Shown here: positions 16,017-25,992 of the stretch, piece after piece
Layout of the letters: each line of letters opens with the position of its first letter
Numbering within the stretch: position 1 is the stretch's first letter
Source of the DNA: DASRAU01 sp035638075
GTDB taxonomy: Bacteria; Acidobacteriota; Polarisedimenticolia; Gp22-AA2
Reading direction: 5' to 3'
DNA length: 64,000 bases
Assembly: GCA_035638075.1 (NCBI GenBank)
Contig: DASRAU010000034.1
Span: forward strand, 186,001-250,000
Made by a program: the position numbers and the translations under genes
The notes under the pieces: generated by a model
What the model was told of the DNA's origin: nothing
Databases searched by the model: none
The model's input: the letters and a program-made list of their open reading frames with translations, nothing else

Positions 16017-19000
16017 ATGAGCCGGCGGGTGCGAATCCTTCTGGCCGCGGCGATGTTCTGCGGCATCGTCGCCTGCGGCCTCGTGCTGGCGCGACCGTGG
16101 CTCGCGGCGCTCGTCGCCGAGCACGCGCGGCGCGAGACCATCGCCCGCGCCGGGGACGCCCTGGGCGCGCCCGTCGGCATCGACCGCGCCACCGCCGGCT
16201 TCGCCCCGGTCGTCGTGGTGCTCGAAGGGCTGAAGCTCGAAGCGGACGGCGCCTTCGGGCTGCGCGCGGGCTCCGCGATCGAGAGCCTCGAGATCAGCGG
16301 CGACCCGTGGTCCCTCGTCCGCTGGGGATCGGGGCCGATCGTCTTCCACGTCGAGAAGCCGAACTGCGTCTTCGCGCTGGGAGCCGCCGCGGCCGCGCCC
16401 GGCGCCGCCGGTTCCGGCGCGTCCGTCGGGGAAGGCGCCGGGGGGGCGCTGTCGCCGGGGACGCCGGGGACGAAGCCTTCCGGGGCAGCCACGCCCGCCG
16501 CGGCGGCGCCGGCCTTCCCTCCCGGATCGCGTCTCAAGGTGCGGCGCGGCACCGTGTCGCTCTCCGCCCCGGGCGGGACTTCGTTCGCGTGCGACGGCTT
16601 CAGCCTGGACTGCGGTCCGGGTGCGACATCGCTCAAGGGCTTCATGGGCCGGGCCGGCTTCGGCGGCGGCATCCTGACGACCCCGCTCGGTGACATCCGC
16701 GCGCTCGAAGGTCAGGTCGGGTTCGCCTGGAACGAAGGGACCATCACGGTCGATCCCATCATCCTGCACGGCGAGGGGATCGATCTCGCCGGGCGCGGCC
16801 TGGTCACCGGCCTCGCCGCCGCGACCGGAGCGGCCGGAGGCGGTGCGCCGGTGGCGAACGCGGCGGCGCCCGCTCTCGGCGGCAGCCTGACGCTCGGGAT
16901 CGATGCGGCGGCGCTTTCGCGCTGGCTGCCTCCCGACGCGGCACCGGGGGGACGGGTGGACTTCAAGCTGCAGGGAACCTGGAGCGCCTCGGCGCCCCGG
17001 CTCGACGGCCAGTTCACTTCCGCCACGGCGCGTCTCTACGGCGTCGAGGCGAGCGGCGTGAGCGGAGCGCTGCGCTACGACGATGCGCTGCATCTCGAGA
17101 ACGTCGCCGCGACCTTGTTCGGGGGCGCGGTGCGCGGCGGCATGACGGTCCGGTCGCGCGACACCGGAGGCTGGGACGGCAGCGCCACGATCGCCGCGCA
17201 GCGCCTCGATGCCGCGCAGCTCCTGAAAGCCGCCGGGTGGACCGGCCCGGCCATCGAAGGGACGGTCGGTTACGACGGCCGCCACACCTTCGACCAGGCG
17301 GGGACCGCGAGTCTCGGCGGCGGGGGTGAGGTCACGCTCGACGGTCGGATGCGCTCCGCCGACGGCGAAGCCCGCCCGCTGACCGCGCGCGTGGCGGTCC
17401 AGGCGCGCGGGCGCACGCTGCAGATCGCCGACGGGACGCTGCGCGCCGCCGCGACCGAGGCGCACTTCTCCGGTTCGTTCTCGGCCGAGGACGGTGTGCG
17501 CCTGAGCCTGCGCGGGGCGAGCGGGGATCTTTCCGACATTCTGCCGCTGTTCTCGGGGCCCGCGAAGCCTTCCGGGTCCGCGAGGCCCGCGGGCGCAGCA
17601 AGGACCCGCGCCGCACTCGGGGACGCGGGCGCGTCGGCGCTTCTGTCCGGCTTCGCGCCTCTGGCGATCTCGCGGGCGGCGCTCCTCGCGGCGGTGCGGG
17701 CGGCACAGGCCGACGCGGGGATGTCCGGCCTCCCGGCCATCGTCAAGCGGCTGGGTGGACGATGGGAGTGGGCGGGCGATCTGCGCGGCACGGCGAAGGG
17801 CTTCGACTTCGACGGCAAGGTGACGGCGCACGGGCTCAGCTTCAACTCGGTCCCGCTCGGCGAGCTCGAGGCCGACCTGAAATACGCGCGCGACGGCCTG
17901 ACGCTGCGCTCGGTGCGCCTGACCGCGCCGAACGGCGGCGTCCTCACCGGCGACGGCACCGTGGACTTCAAAGGGGCGGGCGCGCTCCGATTGCAGGGCA
18001 AGTTCGAGAACATCCCGGCCGCGATGGCGACCGCCTTCGCCACCTTCTCCCGGCTTCCCGAAGGCGCGCTCAGCGGCGACGTCAACGCCCGCGGGACCTT
18101 CGGCACGCCGAGCGTCGATGTTCACGTGGCCGCGGGCCAGGTGAAGGTGAGCGGCGTGGACATCGGCGACATCCAGGGAAACGTGACGGTCCAGCCGTGC
18201 GTCGTGCGCAGCCAGGGACTCCACGGTCTCGTCGGCGGCGCCGTCGTCAACGTCCAGGGAGGCTTCCCTTTCTGCCCGGCGGCGGGAAGCGAGAACGAGC
18301 GCCTGGCGATCCAGGGTGACGGGTTCGACCTCTGTGCGCTCGCGCCCCTGTGCGGCGTGGCGCTGACCGGCAAGGGTGGCATCGACGGCTTTCTCGAAGG
18401 CGGGATCGTCGCGCCGCGCGGCACCATGAAGCTGACCGCGACCGACCTGATGCTCGGCGGCCTGCGCCTCGGCCCGGCGCAGATCGACGCCGACATCCAG
18501 GGCTTCCAGGCGAACCTCAAGGGAGGGCTGCCCGAACGCCATGTGACGCTCTCCGGCAAGGTCGAGGCGCGCGAGGGCGTGCCGGCGGACCTGGCGATCG
18601 AGGCCACCGACCTGCGCCTGCGCGGCGTCGACATCGACCCGACGTTCCCGCAGGACATCGGCTTCAACCTGACCGGTCGCGTCGATCTGCGCGGTCCGCT
18701 GGCGCAGCCAAAGACCCTCGAAGCCGACGGCCGCTTCGACAAGCTCCGCCTGGAAGTGGCGGAGGCGTACGCGGCCAACGAGGCGCCGATCGCGGGGCGC
18801 CTGCGCGACGGCCGCCTGCACCTCGACCCGGCGGTGCTGTCGGGGCCCGGCACGCGCATCGAGGTGTCGGGCGAGGCGGGGATCGATCCGAAGCAGTCGG
18901 TCGAGGTCGATCTCAACGGCCGCTTCGACCTGCCGCTCCTGCGCACCTTCGTGCGCGGGCTCCTGGCCGAGGGGACCGGGGAGATCGGTTTGAAGATCCG

Positions 19001-22000
19001 CGGGCCGCGCGACGACCCGGACTTCTCCGGTTCGCTCAAGGTGGACGCGCCCCACGTGCGCTATCCCGGGCTGCCGTTCCCGATCGACGACGTCGTGGAG
19101 CGGATCACCTTCGACGGGTTCAGTGCGGTGATCGACAGCCTGAACTTCCGCGCCGGCGGCGGCACCGTCATCGGCACGGGCGAGATGCTCCTCGGCAAGG
19201 CGGGGGCGTCGCGCGGCCTCGCATCGATCCTCGCGGCCGACGTCAGGCTGTCGGGGCACGGCGTCAGCGCCGAGTTCCCGGAGGGCTTCCGGTCGGTCTC
19301 CGACCCGGACCTGCACCTGGTGTACGACCCGACCGGACTGCAGCTCGAAGGGACGGTCGATTTCGTGCGCGCGGTGTACAGCCGCGACTTCAAGATCGAA
19401 TCGACGCTTCTTTCCGGGCGCGGCGGGTCGCCGTTCTCATTCGGGGCGCCCCCCGAGCCGGTCGGCAGCATGCGGCTCGACCTGACGCTGCGCGCCCCCG
19501 AGGAGCTGTGGCTCCGGAACGACTTCGGGCGCATCGAGGGGGAGGCGAACCTGCACATCGGCGGGACCGCCGCCGATCCGTCGATCCTCGGTCGCGTCAC
19601 CGCGCTCGAGGGGAGCACCATCGACTTCAACCGGGTCCGCTACCACGTGCAGTCGGGGACCATCGACTTCAACGATCCCAACGTCATCGACCCGCAGTTC
19701 GACCTCAACGCCGAGACCACCGTCGCCGACTACGGCATCAGCCTGCGCGTCGAGGGGACGGTCGAGTCGTTCCGCTACGAGCTGACCTCCGATCCGCCGC
19801 TGTCCGAGCCCGACATCGTCTCGGTTCTCCTGACCGGGCGCCCGGTCAGCACGCTGGGCTCGACGTCGAGCGCCATCTCTCCCGAGAGCGTCTCGGCCTA
19901 TCTCGCCGGGCAGATCTCGCAGACGCTCAGCACGCACTTCCTCGGCCGCGTCGCCCCCGACGTCATCGCCATCGACCCGCTCGAGTCGGTGGCGACGCAG
20001 GGAAGCGACCCGGCGACCCGCGTCACGCTCGGCAAGCAGATCACTCCTGACTTGCGGCTCACGTATAGCGACCTGCTCGGATCGGGCGAGGCGGCGTCGT
20101 ACCAGGTGGACTACCGCGTCGGACGTCACGTCGGCCTGGTCAGCGAGCGGACGCCGGAGGGCTCCATCGCCGGCGACCTGCGCTTCACGCTGCCGGGCAG
20201 GGATCCGGTCCCGCCGTGGGAGGCGTTCGACCTGGCGCACGCCCAGGCCGACCTCGGCGAGGTGAAGTTCGCCGGGACCCTCGGTCTCGAGGAGAAGGAC
20301 GTGCGCCGCAAGCTCCGCCTGAAGACGGGGCAGCGCCACGACCGGGCCCGCGTCAGCGACCGCCTCGATCGCCTGCTCGCCTGGTACCAGCGCAAGGGCT
20401 ACCTGACCGCCGAGCTGGACGTGGACGAGACCGCCACCGCCTCGGGGGCCATCGATCTGACGGTCAACGTCAACGCCGGTCCGCGCATGGAGCTGAAGAT
20501 CGAGGGCACCGGCGGCCGGCAGCCGCTGAAGCAGGCGATCGTGCCGCTCTTCTCGCAGAGCCTCTTCTTCGAGGAGACGATCGAGGATGCGCGCGCCCGC
20601 GTCGAGTCGCTCGTGCGCGACCGCGGCCATCGCGTCGCCACGGTCGCGGCGCAGGTCCGGAACGACGATCCCGCCCTCACGCGGGTCCTCTTCCGGGTGA
20701 CGCCGGGGCCGAAGACGCAGGCGCAGGAGGTGCGGATCGAGGGGACGCAGCAGATCGAGGAGGAGGCCGTGCGGCGCGAGATCGACACCCACGCCGACGA
20801 CTGGCGCCACCGCGGCATCGTCAAGGGCGGGCGCGTCACGGAGGATGCCGCCGCCATCCACACGCTCTACGTCTTGAAGGGCTTCCCCGAGGCGGACGTG
20901 CCTCCCGCCGACGTCATCCTGCAGGGGGAAGACGGCCGCCGCGCCGACGTCGTCTTCCACGTCGTCGAGGGGCCGCGCGTCTCGCTCGGAGTGCCGCGCT
21001 TCGAAGGGAACCGCGGCATCGACGAGGAGCGGCTCAAGGTCCTGATGGACATCACCGAGGGGGAGCCGTACACGCGGGCGACCATCGAGGCGGCGGTGGC
21101 GCGGGTGCGGCGCGCCTACGACGATGCGGGCTGGCCCGACGCACGCATCACCTGGAGCGACGAGAAGACCTCGGGCGACGAGGAGTCGGAGGTGCGGGAC
21201 CTCGTCGTGAGCATCGAGGAGAACCTGCGCCAGCAGGTCAGTGACGTCACCATCGGCGCCAACATCATCACCGACGACGACACCATCCGCCGCGCGCTCA
21301 GGATCCAGCCGTACAAGGCGCTGAGCCGAGCCGACCTGCTGGCCAGCCAGAGCCGCCTCTACCGGCTCGGCCTCTTCCGCGCCGTCGAGGTGCGGCCGGG
21401 CGCAATGCCGGAAGTGCCCGGTGTGCCGCCGGCTCCCCAGGACAGCAACGTCGCCACGCCGCCGGGCGCGGCGCCGGGCGCCCCTCCGACGGCGCCGATC
21501 CTGCCGCCGCCCCCTCCCATCGTCGAGCCGGATGCCTCGGTGTCACGGCCGGCCACGATCGAGCCGGCCGCACCGCCGCTCTACACCCCCGCCGTCCCGC
21601 CGCGCGACGACACCCCCGCCGCACCGCCGCCCGGAGCCGCGAGTGCCGAATCCATGGCGCCGACCGCGCCCGCCGCGCCGGGGACGCTGCCGTTGTCTCC
21701 CGACGAGACGTTCAGCCGGCCGGTCGAGGTGCTGGTGCGCGAGGCGCCGCCGCTGCGGCAGACCTTCGGCCTGGGCTTCGACACGGAAGAAAAAATCCGC
21801 GGCCTGTACGAGATCGCCCACCGCAACATCTTCGGCAGCGGCCGGTACCTCGGACTGCAGCTGCGCGGCTCGAGCCTCGAGCAGCGGGCCTCGCTCCTGT
21901 ACCGCGAGCAGGGGGTGTTCGGCGGCCGCTACGACCTGCTCGGATCGGCGTACGGTCTCGACGAAGAGAAACCAGCCTTCACCGGGCGCACCGTCGGCAT

Positions 22001-22745
22001 CACCGGCCAGCTGAGCCGCGACGTCACCAAGGCCACGCGCCTGCAGTGGCGCTACAACCTCAAGGACGTCAACCTGTCCGAGGCGACGACCGAATTCGAG
22101 GGGACGACCATCCGCCTCGCGAGCGTGGCGGGCGTCGGCATCCACGACACGCGCGACTCGCCGTTCAACCCGCGCATCGGCCACTACTTCTCGGCGGAGC
22201 TGCAGGGATTCGGCAACGCCATCGGCTCGGAGGCGCAGTTCGCGAAAGGGCGCTTCCAGGCGTTCACCTTCAAGGAGGTGGCGCCCTCGACGGTGTGGGC
22301 GCAGGCGGTGCGCGTCGGCGCGGCGTGGACGTTCGGCCAGTCGCGCAGCGACCCCTCCTCGACCGGGGACCTGGTCTCCGGGGTGCCGCAGACGGAGCGC
22401 TTCTACGCCGGCGGCGACAGCACGCTGCGCGCCTTCGGGCGCGACCGGGCGGGTCCGCTGGACGCCGAGGGCGACCCGCTCGGCGGCGAAGGGCTGTTCC
22501 TCCTGAACGAGGAGCTGCGCTTCCCGCTCTGGCGCAAGCTGCAGGCCGTGGTGTTCACGGACATCGGGAACGTCTATCGTACGTTGAGCGATTACACGCT
22601 GTCCGATCTGCGCGAGTGCGCCGGCGGGGGGCTGAGGCTCATGACCCCCATCGGACCCTTCCGGCTGGAGTACGGGCACCTGCTCGACCGCCGCGAGGGG
22701 GAGGACCAGGGACAGCTCTACTTTTCGATCGGCCAGGCGTTCTGA
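16017..22745 (+). CDS. TamB-Omp85 fusion: translocation/assembly protein spanning the envelope
   Basis: A single 2242-residue frame. Residues about 5-27 form a membrane anchor. An AsmA/TamB-like beta-rich body runs to about 1395; its end carries the TamB C-terminal (DUF490) signature (LEGSTIDFNRVRYHVQSG, NVIDPQFDLNAET, LSEPDIVSVLLTGRP, RVTLGKQITPDLRLTYS). Five POTRA-like repeats follow at about 1403-1900 (first VKFAGTLGLEEKDVRRKL, fourth VPRFEGNRGIDEERLKVL, fifth VTIGANIITDDDTIRRAL). A Pro/Ala-rich insert of about 105 residues (1795-1900) interrupts POTRA5 before its last strand. A 16-strand Omp85 barrel (about 1905-2242) ends in LYFSIGQAF. The loop-6 motif reads STLRAFGRD, with Ala in place of the usual Gly after Arg. 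TamB and TamA normally work as partners that bridge inner and outer membrane; here they are one chain in the topologically correct order. Its role is probably outer-membrane protein insertion or lipid transport. Confidence 0.9.
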   Translation: MSRRVRILLAAAMFCGIVACGLVLARPWLAALVAEHARRETIARAGDALGAPVGIDRATAGFAPVVVVLEGLKLEADGAFGLRAGSAIESLEISGDPWSLVRWGSGPIVFHVEKPNCVFALGAAAAAPGAAGSGASVGEGAGGALSPGTPGTKPSGAATPAAAAPAFPPGSRLKVRRGTVSLSAPGGTSFACDGFSLDCGPGATSLKGFMGRAGFGGGILTTPLGDIRALEGQVGFAWNEGTITVDPIILHGEGIDLAGRGLVTGLAAATGAAGGGAPVANAAAPALGGSLTLGIDAAALSRWLPPDAAPGGRVDFKLQGTWSASAPRLDGQFTSATARLYGVEASGVSGALRYDDALHLENVAATLFGGAVRGGMTVRSRDTGGWDGSATIAAQRLDAAQLLKAAGWTGPAIEGTVGYDGRHTFDQAGTASLGGGGEVTLDGRMRSADGEARPLTARVAVQARGRTLQIADGTLRAAATEAHFSGSFSAEDGVRLSLRGASGDLSDILPLFSGPAKPSGSARPAGAARTRAALGDAGASALLSGFAPLAISRAALLAAVRAAQADAGMSGLPAIVKRLGGRWEWAGDLRGTAKGFDFDGKVTAHGLSFNSVPLGELEADLKYARDGLTLRSVRLTAPNGGVLTGDGTVDFKGAGALRLQGKFENIPAAMATAFATFSRLPEGALSGDVNARGTFGTPSVDVHVAAGQVKVSGVDIGDIQGNVTVQPCVVRSQGLHGLVGGAVVNVQGGFPFCPAAGSENERLAIQGDGFDLCALAPLCGVALTGKGGIDGFLEGGIVAPRGTMKLTATDLMLGGLRLGPAQIDADIQGFQANLKGGLPERHVTLSGKVEAREGVPADLAIEATDLRLRGVDIDPTFPQDIGFNLTGRVDLRGPLAQPKTLEADGRFDKLRLEVAEAYAANEAPIAGRLRDGRLHLDPAVLSGPGTRIEVSGEAGIDPKQSVEVDLNGRFDLPLLRTFVRGLLAEGTGEIGLKIRGPRDDPDFSGSLKVDAPHVRYPGLPFPIDDVVERITFDGFSAVIDSLNFRAGGGTVIGTGEMLLGKAGASRGLASILAADVRLSGHGVSAEFPEGFRSVSDPDLHLVYDPTGLQLEGTVDFVRAVYSRDFKIESTLLSGRGGSPFSFGAPPEPVGSMRLDLTLRAPEELWLRNDFGRIEGEANLHIGGTAADPSILGRVTALEGSTIDFNRVRYHVQSGTIDFNDPNVIDPQFDLNAETTVADYGISLRVEGTVESFRYELTSDPPLSEPDIVSVLLTGRPVSTLGSTSSAISPESVSAYLAGQISQTLSTHFLGRVAPDVIAIDPLESVATQGSDPATRVTLGKQITPDLRLTYSDLLGSGEAASYQVDYRVGRHVGLVSERTPEGSIAGDLRFTLPGRDPVPPWEAFDLAHAQADLGEVKFAGTLGLEEKDVRRKLRLKTGQRHDRARVSDRLDRLLAWYQRKGYLTAELDVDETATASGAIDLTVNVNAGPRMELKIEGTGGRQPLKQAIVPLFSQSLFFEETIEDARARVESLVRDRGHRVATVAAQVRNDDPALTRVLFRVTPGPKTQAQEVRIEGTQQIEEEAVRREIDTHADDWRHRGIVKGGRVTEDAAAIHTLYVLKGFPEADVPPADVILQGEDGRRADVVFHVVEGPRVSLGVPRFEGNRGIDEERLKVLMDITEGEPYTRATIEAAVARVRRAYDDAGWPDARITWSDEKTSGDEESEVRDLVVSIEENLRQQVSDVTIGANIITDDDTIRRALRIQPYKALSRADLLASQSRLYRLGLFRAVEVRPGAMPEVPGVPPAPQDSNVATPPGAAPGAPPTAPILPPPPPIVEPDASVSRPATIEPAAPPLYTPAVPPRDDTPAAPPPGAASAESMAPTAPAAPGTLPLSPDETFSRPVEVLVREAPPLRQTFGLGFDTEEKIRGLYEIAHRNIFGSGRYLGLQLRGSSLEQRASLLYREQGVFGGRYDLLGSAYGLDEEKPAFTGRTVGITGQLSRDVTKATRLQWRYNLKDVNLSEATTEFEGTTIRLASVAGVGIHDTRDSPFNPRIGHYFSAELQGFGNAIGSEAQFAKGRFQAFTFKEVAPSTVWAQAVRVGAAWTFGQSRSDPSSTGDLVSGVPQTERFYAGGDSTLRAFGRDRAGPLDAEGDPLGGEGLFLLNEELRFPLWRKLQAVVFTDIGNVYRTLSDYTLSDLRECAGGGLRLMTPIGPFRLEYGHLLDRREGEDQGQLYFSIGQAF

Positions 22746-22813
22746 CGCCGGTTCCGGCCCCGAGGCGGCGGCCGGACGACGGGCGGGCGCCGCGGCCGGG
22801 GAAGGAGCGGCAC

Positions 22814-23524
22814 ATGGCAGCGAAGCGACGCGTCCTGATCACCGGGGCAGGCCAGGGGATCGGGCTGGAGTGGGTGAAGCAGGAAGCGCAGGACGGATCG
22901 ACGGTCATCGCGACGGCGCGCGATCCGAAGGAGTCGCCCGGCCTCCTCGATCTCGAGAAGAGCGCGCGCGGCGCCGTGGCGGTGCTGCCGCTCGACGTGA
23001 CCGACGACGCCTCGGTGGATGCGGCGGCGCGCGCCGTGCAGGAGCGCTTCGGCGGGATCGACGAGCTGGTCAACAACGCCGGCACCTACGGCCCTCGCGA
23101 CGACCGGCGCCTCGGCGCGCCTCCCGAGGAGGTGCGGCGCGTGCTGGAGGTGAACACCCTCGGCCCGTATCGCGTGACGCGGCGCTTCCTGCCGCTCCTG
23201 CGCCAGGGCAAGGACGTGCGCGTCGTCTTCATCACGTCGCTGATGGGATCGATCGGCGACGGCCCCGGCGGCTCGTCGTACGGCTACCGCATGTCGAAGA
23301 GCGCCCTCAACATGCTCGGCGCCAACCTGGCGCACGATCTCCAGGAAGATCGCATCGTCTGCCTCATCCTGCACCCCGGCTGGGTCAAGACACGCATGGG
23401 CGGCTCGCACGCTCCGCTGCCGCTCGACCAGTCGGTGCGAAATCTACGACGGACCACGATGCGCGCTTCGATGGCGGAGAGCGGCGCGTTCCTCGATCAC
23501 TCCGGCGAGCCGCTCCCCTGGTGA
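22814..23524 (+). CDS. Short-chain dehydrogenase/reductase
   Basis: A 236-residue classical SDR. The cofactor motif is TGAGQGIG (about residues 10-17), followed by DVTDDAS, NNAGTYG, the Ser of the active site in ITSLMGSIG and the Tyr/Lys pair in YRMSK (about 158-162). It oxidises or reduces an alcohol/carbonyl with NAD(P)H; it is closest in layout to the C-factor-like SDRs. GGAAGGAG lies 6 nt before the ATG, which decides the start over the longer open frame upstream. It follows the TamB-Omp85 gene by 68 bp and is convergent with the subtilase gene; stop codons are adjacent. Confidence 0.9.
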   Translation: MAAKRRVLITGAGQGIGLEWVKQEAQDGSTVIATARDPKESPGLLDLEKSARGAVAVLPLDVTDDASVDAAARAVQERFGGIDELVNNAGTYGPRDDRRLGAPPEEVRRVLEVNTLGPYRVTRRFLPLLRQGKDVRVVFITSLMGSIGDGPGGSSYGYRMSKSALNMLGANLAHDLQEDRIVCLILHPGWVKTRMGGSHAPLPLDQSVRNLRRTTMRASMAESGAFLDHSGEPLPW

Positions 23525-25882
23525 CTACCGGACGACCTGGCCGTCGATGAGGATGCGCAGCTTGAACTTGTCGGTGCGCGTCGGCATCTCGAAGCCGTAG
23601 ATCTGCGCCTTCCACGGGCCCGGGACCGGGTCGTTGATGAGCGTGGTCTCCGGCACGTTGAGCGTGGCCGCCCCGTAGTCGGGGAAGTCGTACGGGTTGA
23701 CGAGATACAGGTCGATGTCGTTGAGCGGGATCCCTTCCCAGCCGTTCTGCCATGACAGCCGCGCCTCGACCCGCTGCGCTCCCGGCGGCACGGTGAACGG
23801 GAGCTCGATGGTCTGGAACTCGCTGATCCTGCCCTGGAGGGTCTGCACCGGCGCCGGAGCCTGCACGACCGACAGGGCGACCTCGGCCGACATCTCGCCG
23901 GCGTTGGTCCAGTCGCCCATGACCGTGACGCGCACCACGCCTGGCTCGGAGGTGCCGAGCGGGAAGGTGACCGGATCCGAGCCGACGACGATGCTGGTGA
24001 CGAGGTAGTCGCCGTCGCCGAAGAAGTTCCGGTGACGGCCGGTCTTGGCCGTGTGGACCGTCACGATGACGTCCTCGCCGAAGAGCTGGTTCCGCGGACC
24101 GTCGGGAGGGTGGATCGGCGTCACGACCAGGTTGACCGCCTGCACGTTGGGAGGAACCTGGTAGTAGATCTCGCTCCGGCCGCCCGGCTTCAGCGGGCCC
24201 ACGTGACGGCTCACATTGCCCGTGTCCACCGTCACCCCGGCGTTCATCGCCAGGTTGGCGGCGACGCTCGACACCGCGTGCGGCAGCGGCGCGGTCGTGT
24301 CCGGAACGGTCCCGGAGAGCAGCAGGTCATACGCCGCCTGGCCGTTGACGTAGCCGGCGCCCTGGTCGTTGACGGTCGATCCGTCCTGGAGATAGTCCGG
24401 GTTCGCCGACATCACGATGGCGTTGCGGATCTGGCGGGCGGTCGCATCCGGGAAGCCCTGGCGCAGGAGCGCCGCCACCCCGGCGACCGTCGGCGCGGAG
24501 AACGACGTGCCCGAGGCGATGCTGATGCCGCTCGTCCCCGAGAAGCCCATGCCCATCGAGGCGTAGCCGCTCGCGGTGACGTCCGGGCCCGTGCGTCCGT
24601 CGGCGAGCGGTCCGCGCGACGAGAACAGCGCCGTCTCGGGACCGTCGAACGGGCGATAGAGCAGCCCGAGCCCGGGGCCCCACTGGAGATCGCGCAGGAT
24701 GCGCTCGTTGTGCGCCAGGCTGGCCGCGCCGACATCGAGGCTTTCGCGCGATGAGCCGGGGCTGCCCACCGTCACGCCGCTCGGTCCGGCGTTGCCCGCG
24801 GACTCGACCACGACGACGCCGCGCTCCACGAGCCGGTCGGCCGCCGTCTCGAACAGGTCGTGGCCCGGGTGGACCGTGGTCATCGACAGGCTCATGTTCA
24901 CGACGCCGATGTTCAGTCCGCCGGGATTGCCCTCCCTCCAGGCGTCGCGCAGCACCAGGACCTCTTCCATCGCCTCGAGGATCGCCGAGCCGGGGACGAG
25001 GACGAACGGGGAGAAGACGCGCATCACGAAGATCCCCGACGCGGGCGCCGAGCCGACGATCGGCATGTTGCTGGTGCCGACGATCGCGCCCGGGGCGTAG
25101 CGCTTGATCGCCTGGAGGAACTGGCTCGTCGGGGAGAACTGCGCCATGACGTTGCCCGAGATCATCCCGGCGACGAAAGTCCCGTGGCCGTCGTTCACCA
25201 CCGAGCGCCACGAGAAGCCGTCGTGCGCGAAGTCCTCGCCCCCGAGGATCGACCCGTCGAACTCGAGGTGCGGATAATTCGGCTTCAGTCCGGTGTCGAT
25301 CACCGCCACGACCACGCCCTGCCCCTGGATGCCGTGGGCGTGGAGCGACGACACCCCCAGAATCCCCGCGTTGACCAGGTACGAATCGGGATGGGCGGCC
25401 GCGAGGCCCGCGATGTGGGACACCTCGGTGAGCGGTTTGAGGCTGTCCGCCACGATGGCGTGCTCGCCCCGCCGCTTCGCGGCGGGGAGGGCGCGCTCGA
25501 ACCGGGAGGAGGTGTACTGCTCCGGCGCGGCGATCGGCGGGTCCTTGAGGACCGCGCCCGTCCCGGCGAAGCGGCCGAGCGAAGGCAGCGCCGCGCGCGG
25601 CACGGTCGCGGACACCGCGTCGACGATCCCGAACGTGTGGCGCACCTCGCCGCCGGCGGCGCGGATCTTCTCGACCAGCGCGTCGTACGGCGGGTGGAAG
25701 CGGATGAGCACGTCCTCCATGCCCGCACTCGGGTCGGTGAGGGGGCCCGGGTCCGGGTCGATGCCGGGGACGATCGTCCGGCCTCCGCCCGCCGCCCCCG
25801 AAGGGGCGAGCGCCAGCACCAGGACGAACGCCAGGCCGAGGGCGGAGAGGGTACGGAAGCGGGAGGGGAGGACGATGCGCAT
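23525..25882 (-). CDS. Secreted subtilisin-like serine protease (S8)
   Basis: A 785-residue protein with a signal peptide (MRIVLPSRFR then LGLAFVLVLALAPSGAAGG). A propeptide-like region (about 50-130, VLIRFHPPYDALVEKI) precedes the S8 domain. The catalytic triad is visible as Asp in VAVIDTGL (about 195), His in NDGHGTFVAG (about 232) and Ser in ASGTSFSAP (about 460), with the oxyanion Asn in ESAGNAGPSG. After about residue 510 comes a beta-rich C-terminal part with jelly-roll-like segments. I chose the second ATG because GGAGG lies 8 nt before it; the first ATG would place that GGAGG inside the gene. A minus-strand -10-like TAGATA (25942-25937) is upstream. It is divergent from the sigma-like operon. 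Confidence 0.92.
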   Translation of the reverse strand: MRIVLPSRFRTLSALGLAFVLVLALAPSGAAGGGRTIVPGIDPDPGPLTDPSAGMEDVLIRFHPPYDALVEKIRAAGGEVRHTFGIVDAVSATVPRAALPSLGRFAGTGAVLKDPPIAAPEQYTSSRFERALPAAKRRGEHAIVADSLKPLTEVSHIAGLAAAHPDSYLVNAGILGVSSLHAHGIQGQGVVVAVIDTGLKPNYPHLEFDGSILGGEDFAHDGFSWRSVVNDGHGTFVAGMISGNVMAQFSPTSQFLQAIKRYAPGAIVGTSNMPIVGSAPASGIFVMRVFSPFVLVPGSAILEAMEEVLVLRDAWREGNPGGLNIGVVNMSLSMTTVHPGHDLFETAADRLVERGVVVVESAGNAGPSGVTVGSPGSSRESLDVGAASLAHNERILRDLQWGPGLGLLYRPFDGPETALFSSRGPLADGRTGPDVTASGYASMGMGFSGTSGISIASGTSFSAPTVAGVAALLRQGFPDATARQIRNAIVMSANPDYLQDGSTVNDQGAGYVNGQAAYDLLLSGTVPDTTAPLPHAVSSVAANLAMNAGVTVDTGNVSRHVGPLKPGGRSEIYYQVPPNVQAVNLVVTPIHPPDGPRNQLFGEDVIVTVHTAKTGRHRNFFGDGDYLVTSIVVGSDPVTFPLGTSEPGVVRVTVMGDWTNAGEMSAEVALSVVQAPAPVQTLQGRISEFQTIELPFTVPPGAQRVEARLSWQNGWEGIPLNDIDLYLVNPYDFPDYGAATLNVPETTLINDPVPGPWKAQIYGFEMPTRTDKFKLRILIDGQVVR

Positions 25883-25965
25883 CGGAGGAGCCTCCATCGC
25901 GTGCGACGACGTCAGTTTTTCCGGACCTGAGTGCTGTATCTACCGCGATCCGCCGCCGCGTGCAA

Positions 25966-25971
25966 TACAAT
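25966..25971 (+). promoter_or_regulatory. -10 box TACAAT of the sigma-like operon
   Basis: TACAAT lies 9 nt before a strong GGAGGA (25981-25986). Transcription would begin near 25978, so the earlier in-frame GTG at 25960 cannot be the start. No good -35 box is seen. Confidence 0.4.
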
Positions 25972-25992
25972 GAAACAGCTGGAGGAATTCCG

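Noticed and set aside
25960..25992. GTG at 25960 as the start of the Virulence_fact-family gene.
   Set aside because: It lies ahead of the likely -10 box TACAAT and of the strong GGAGGA, which fits the TTG at 25993 instead.
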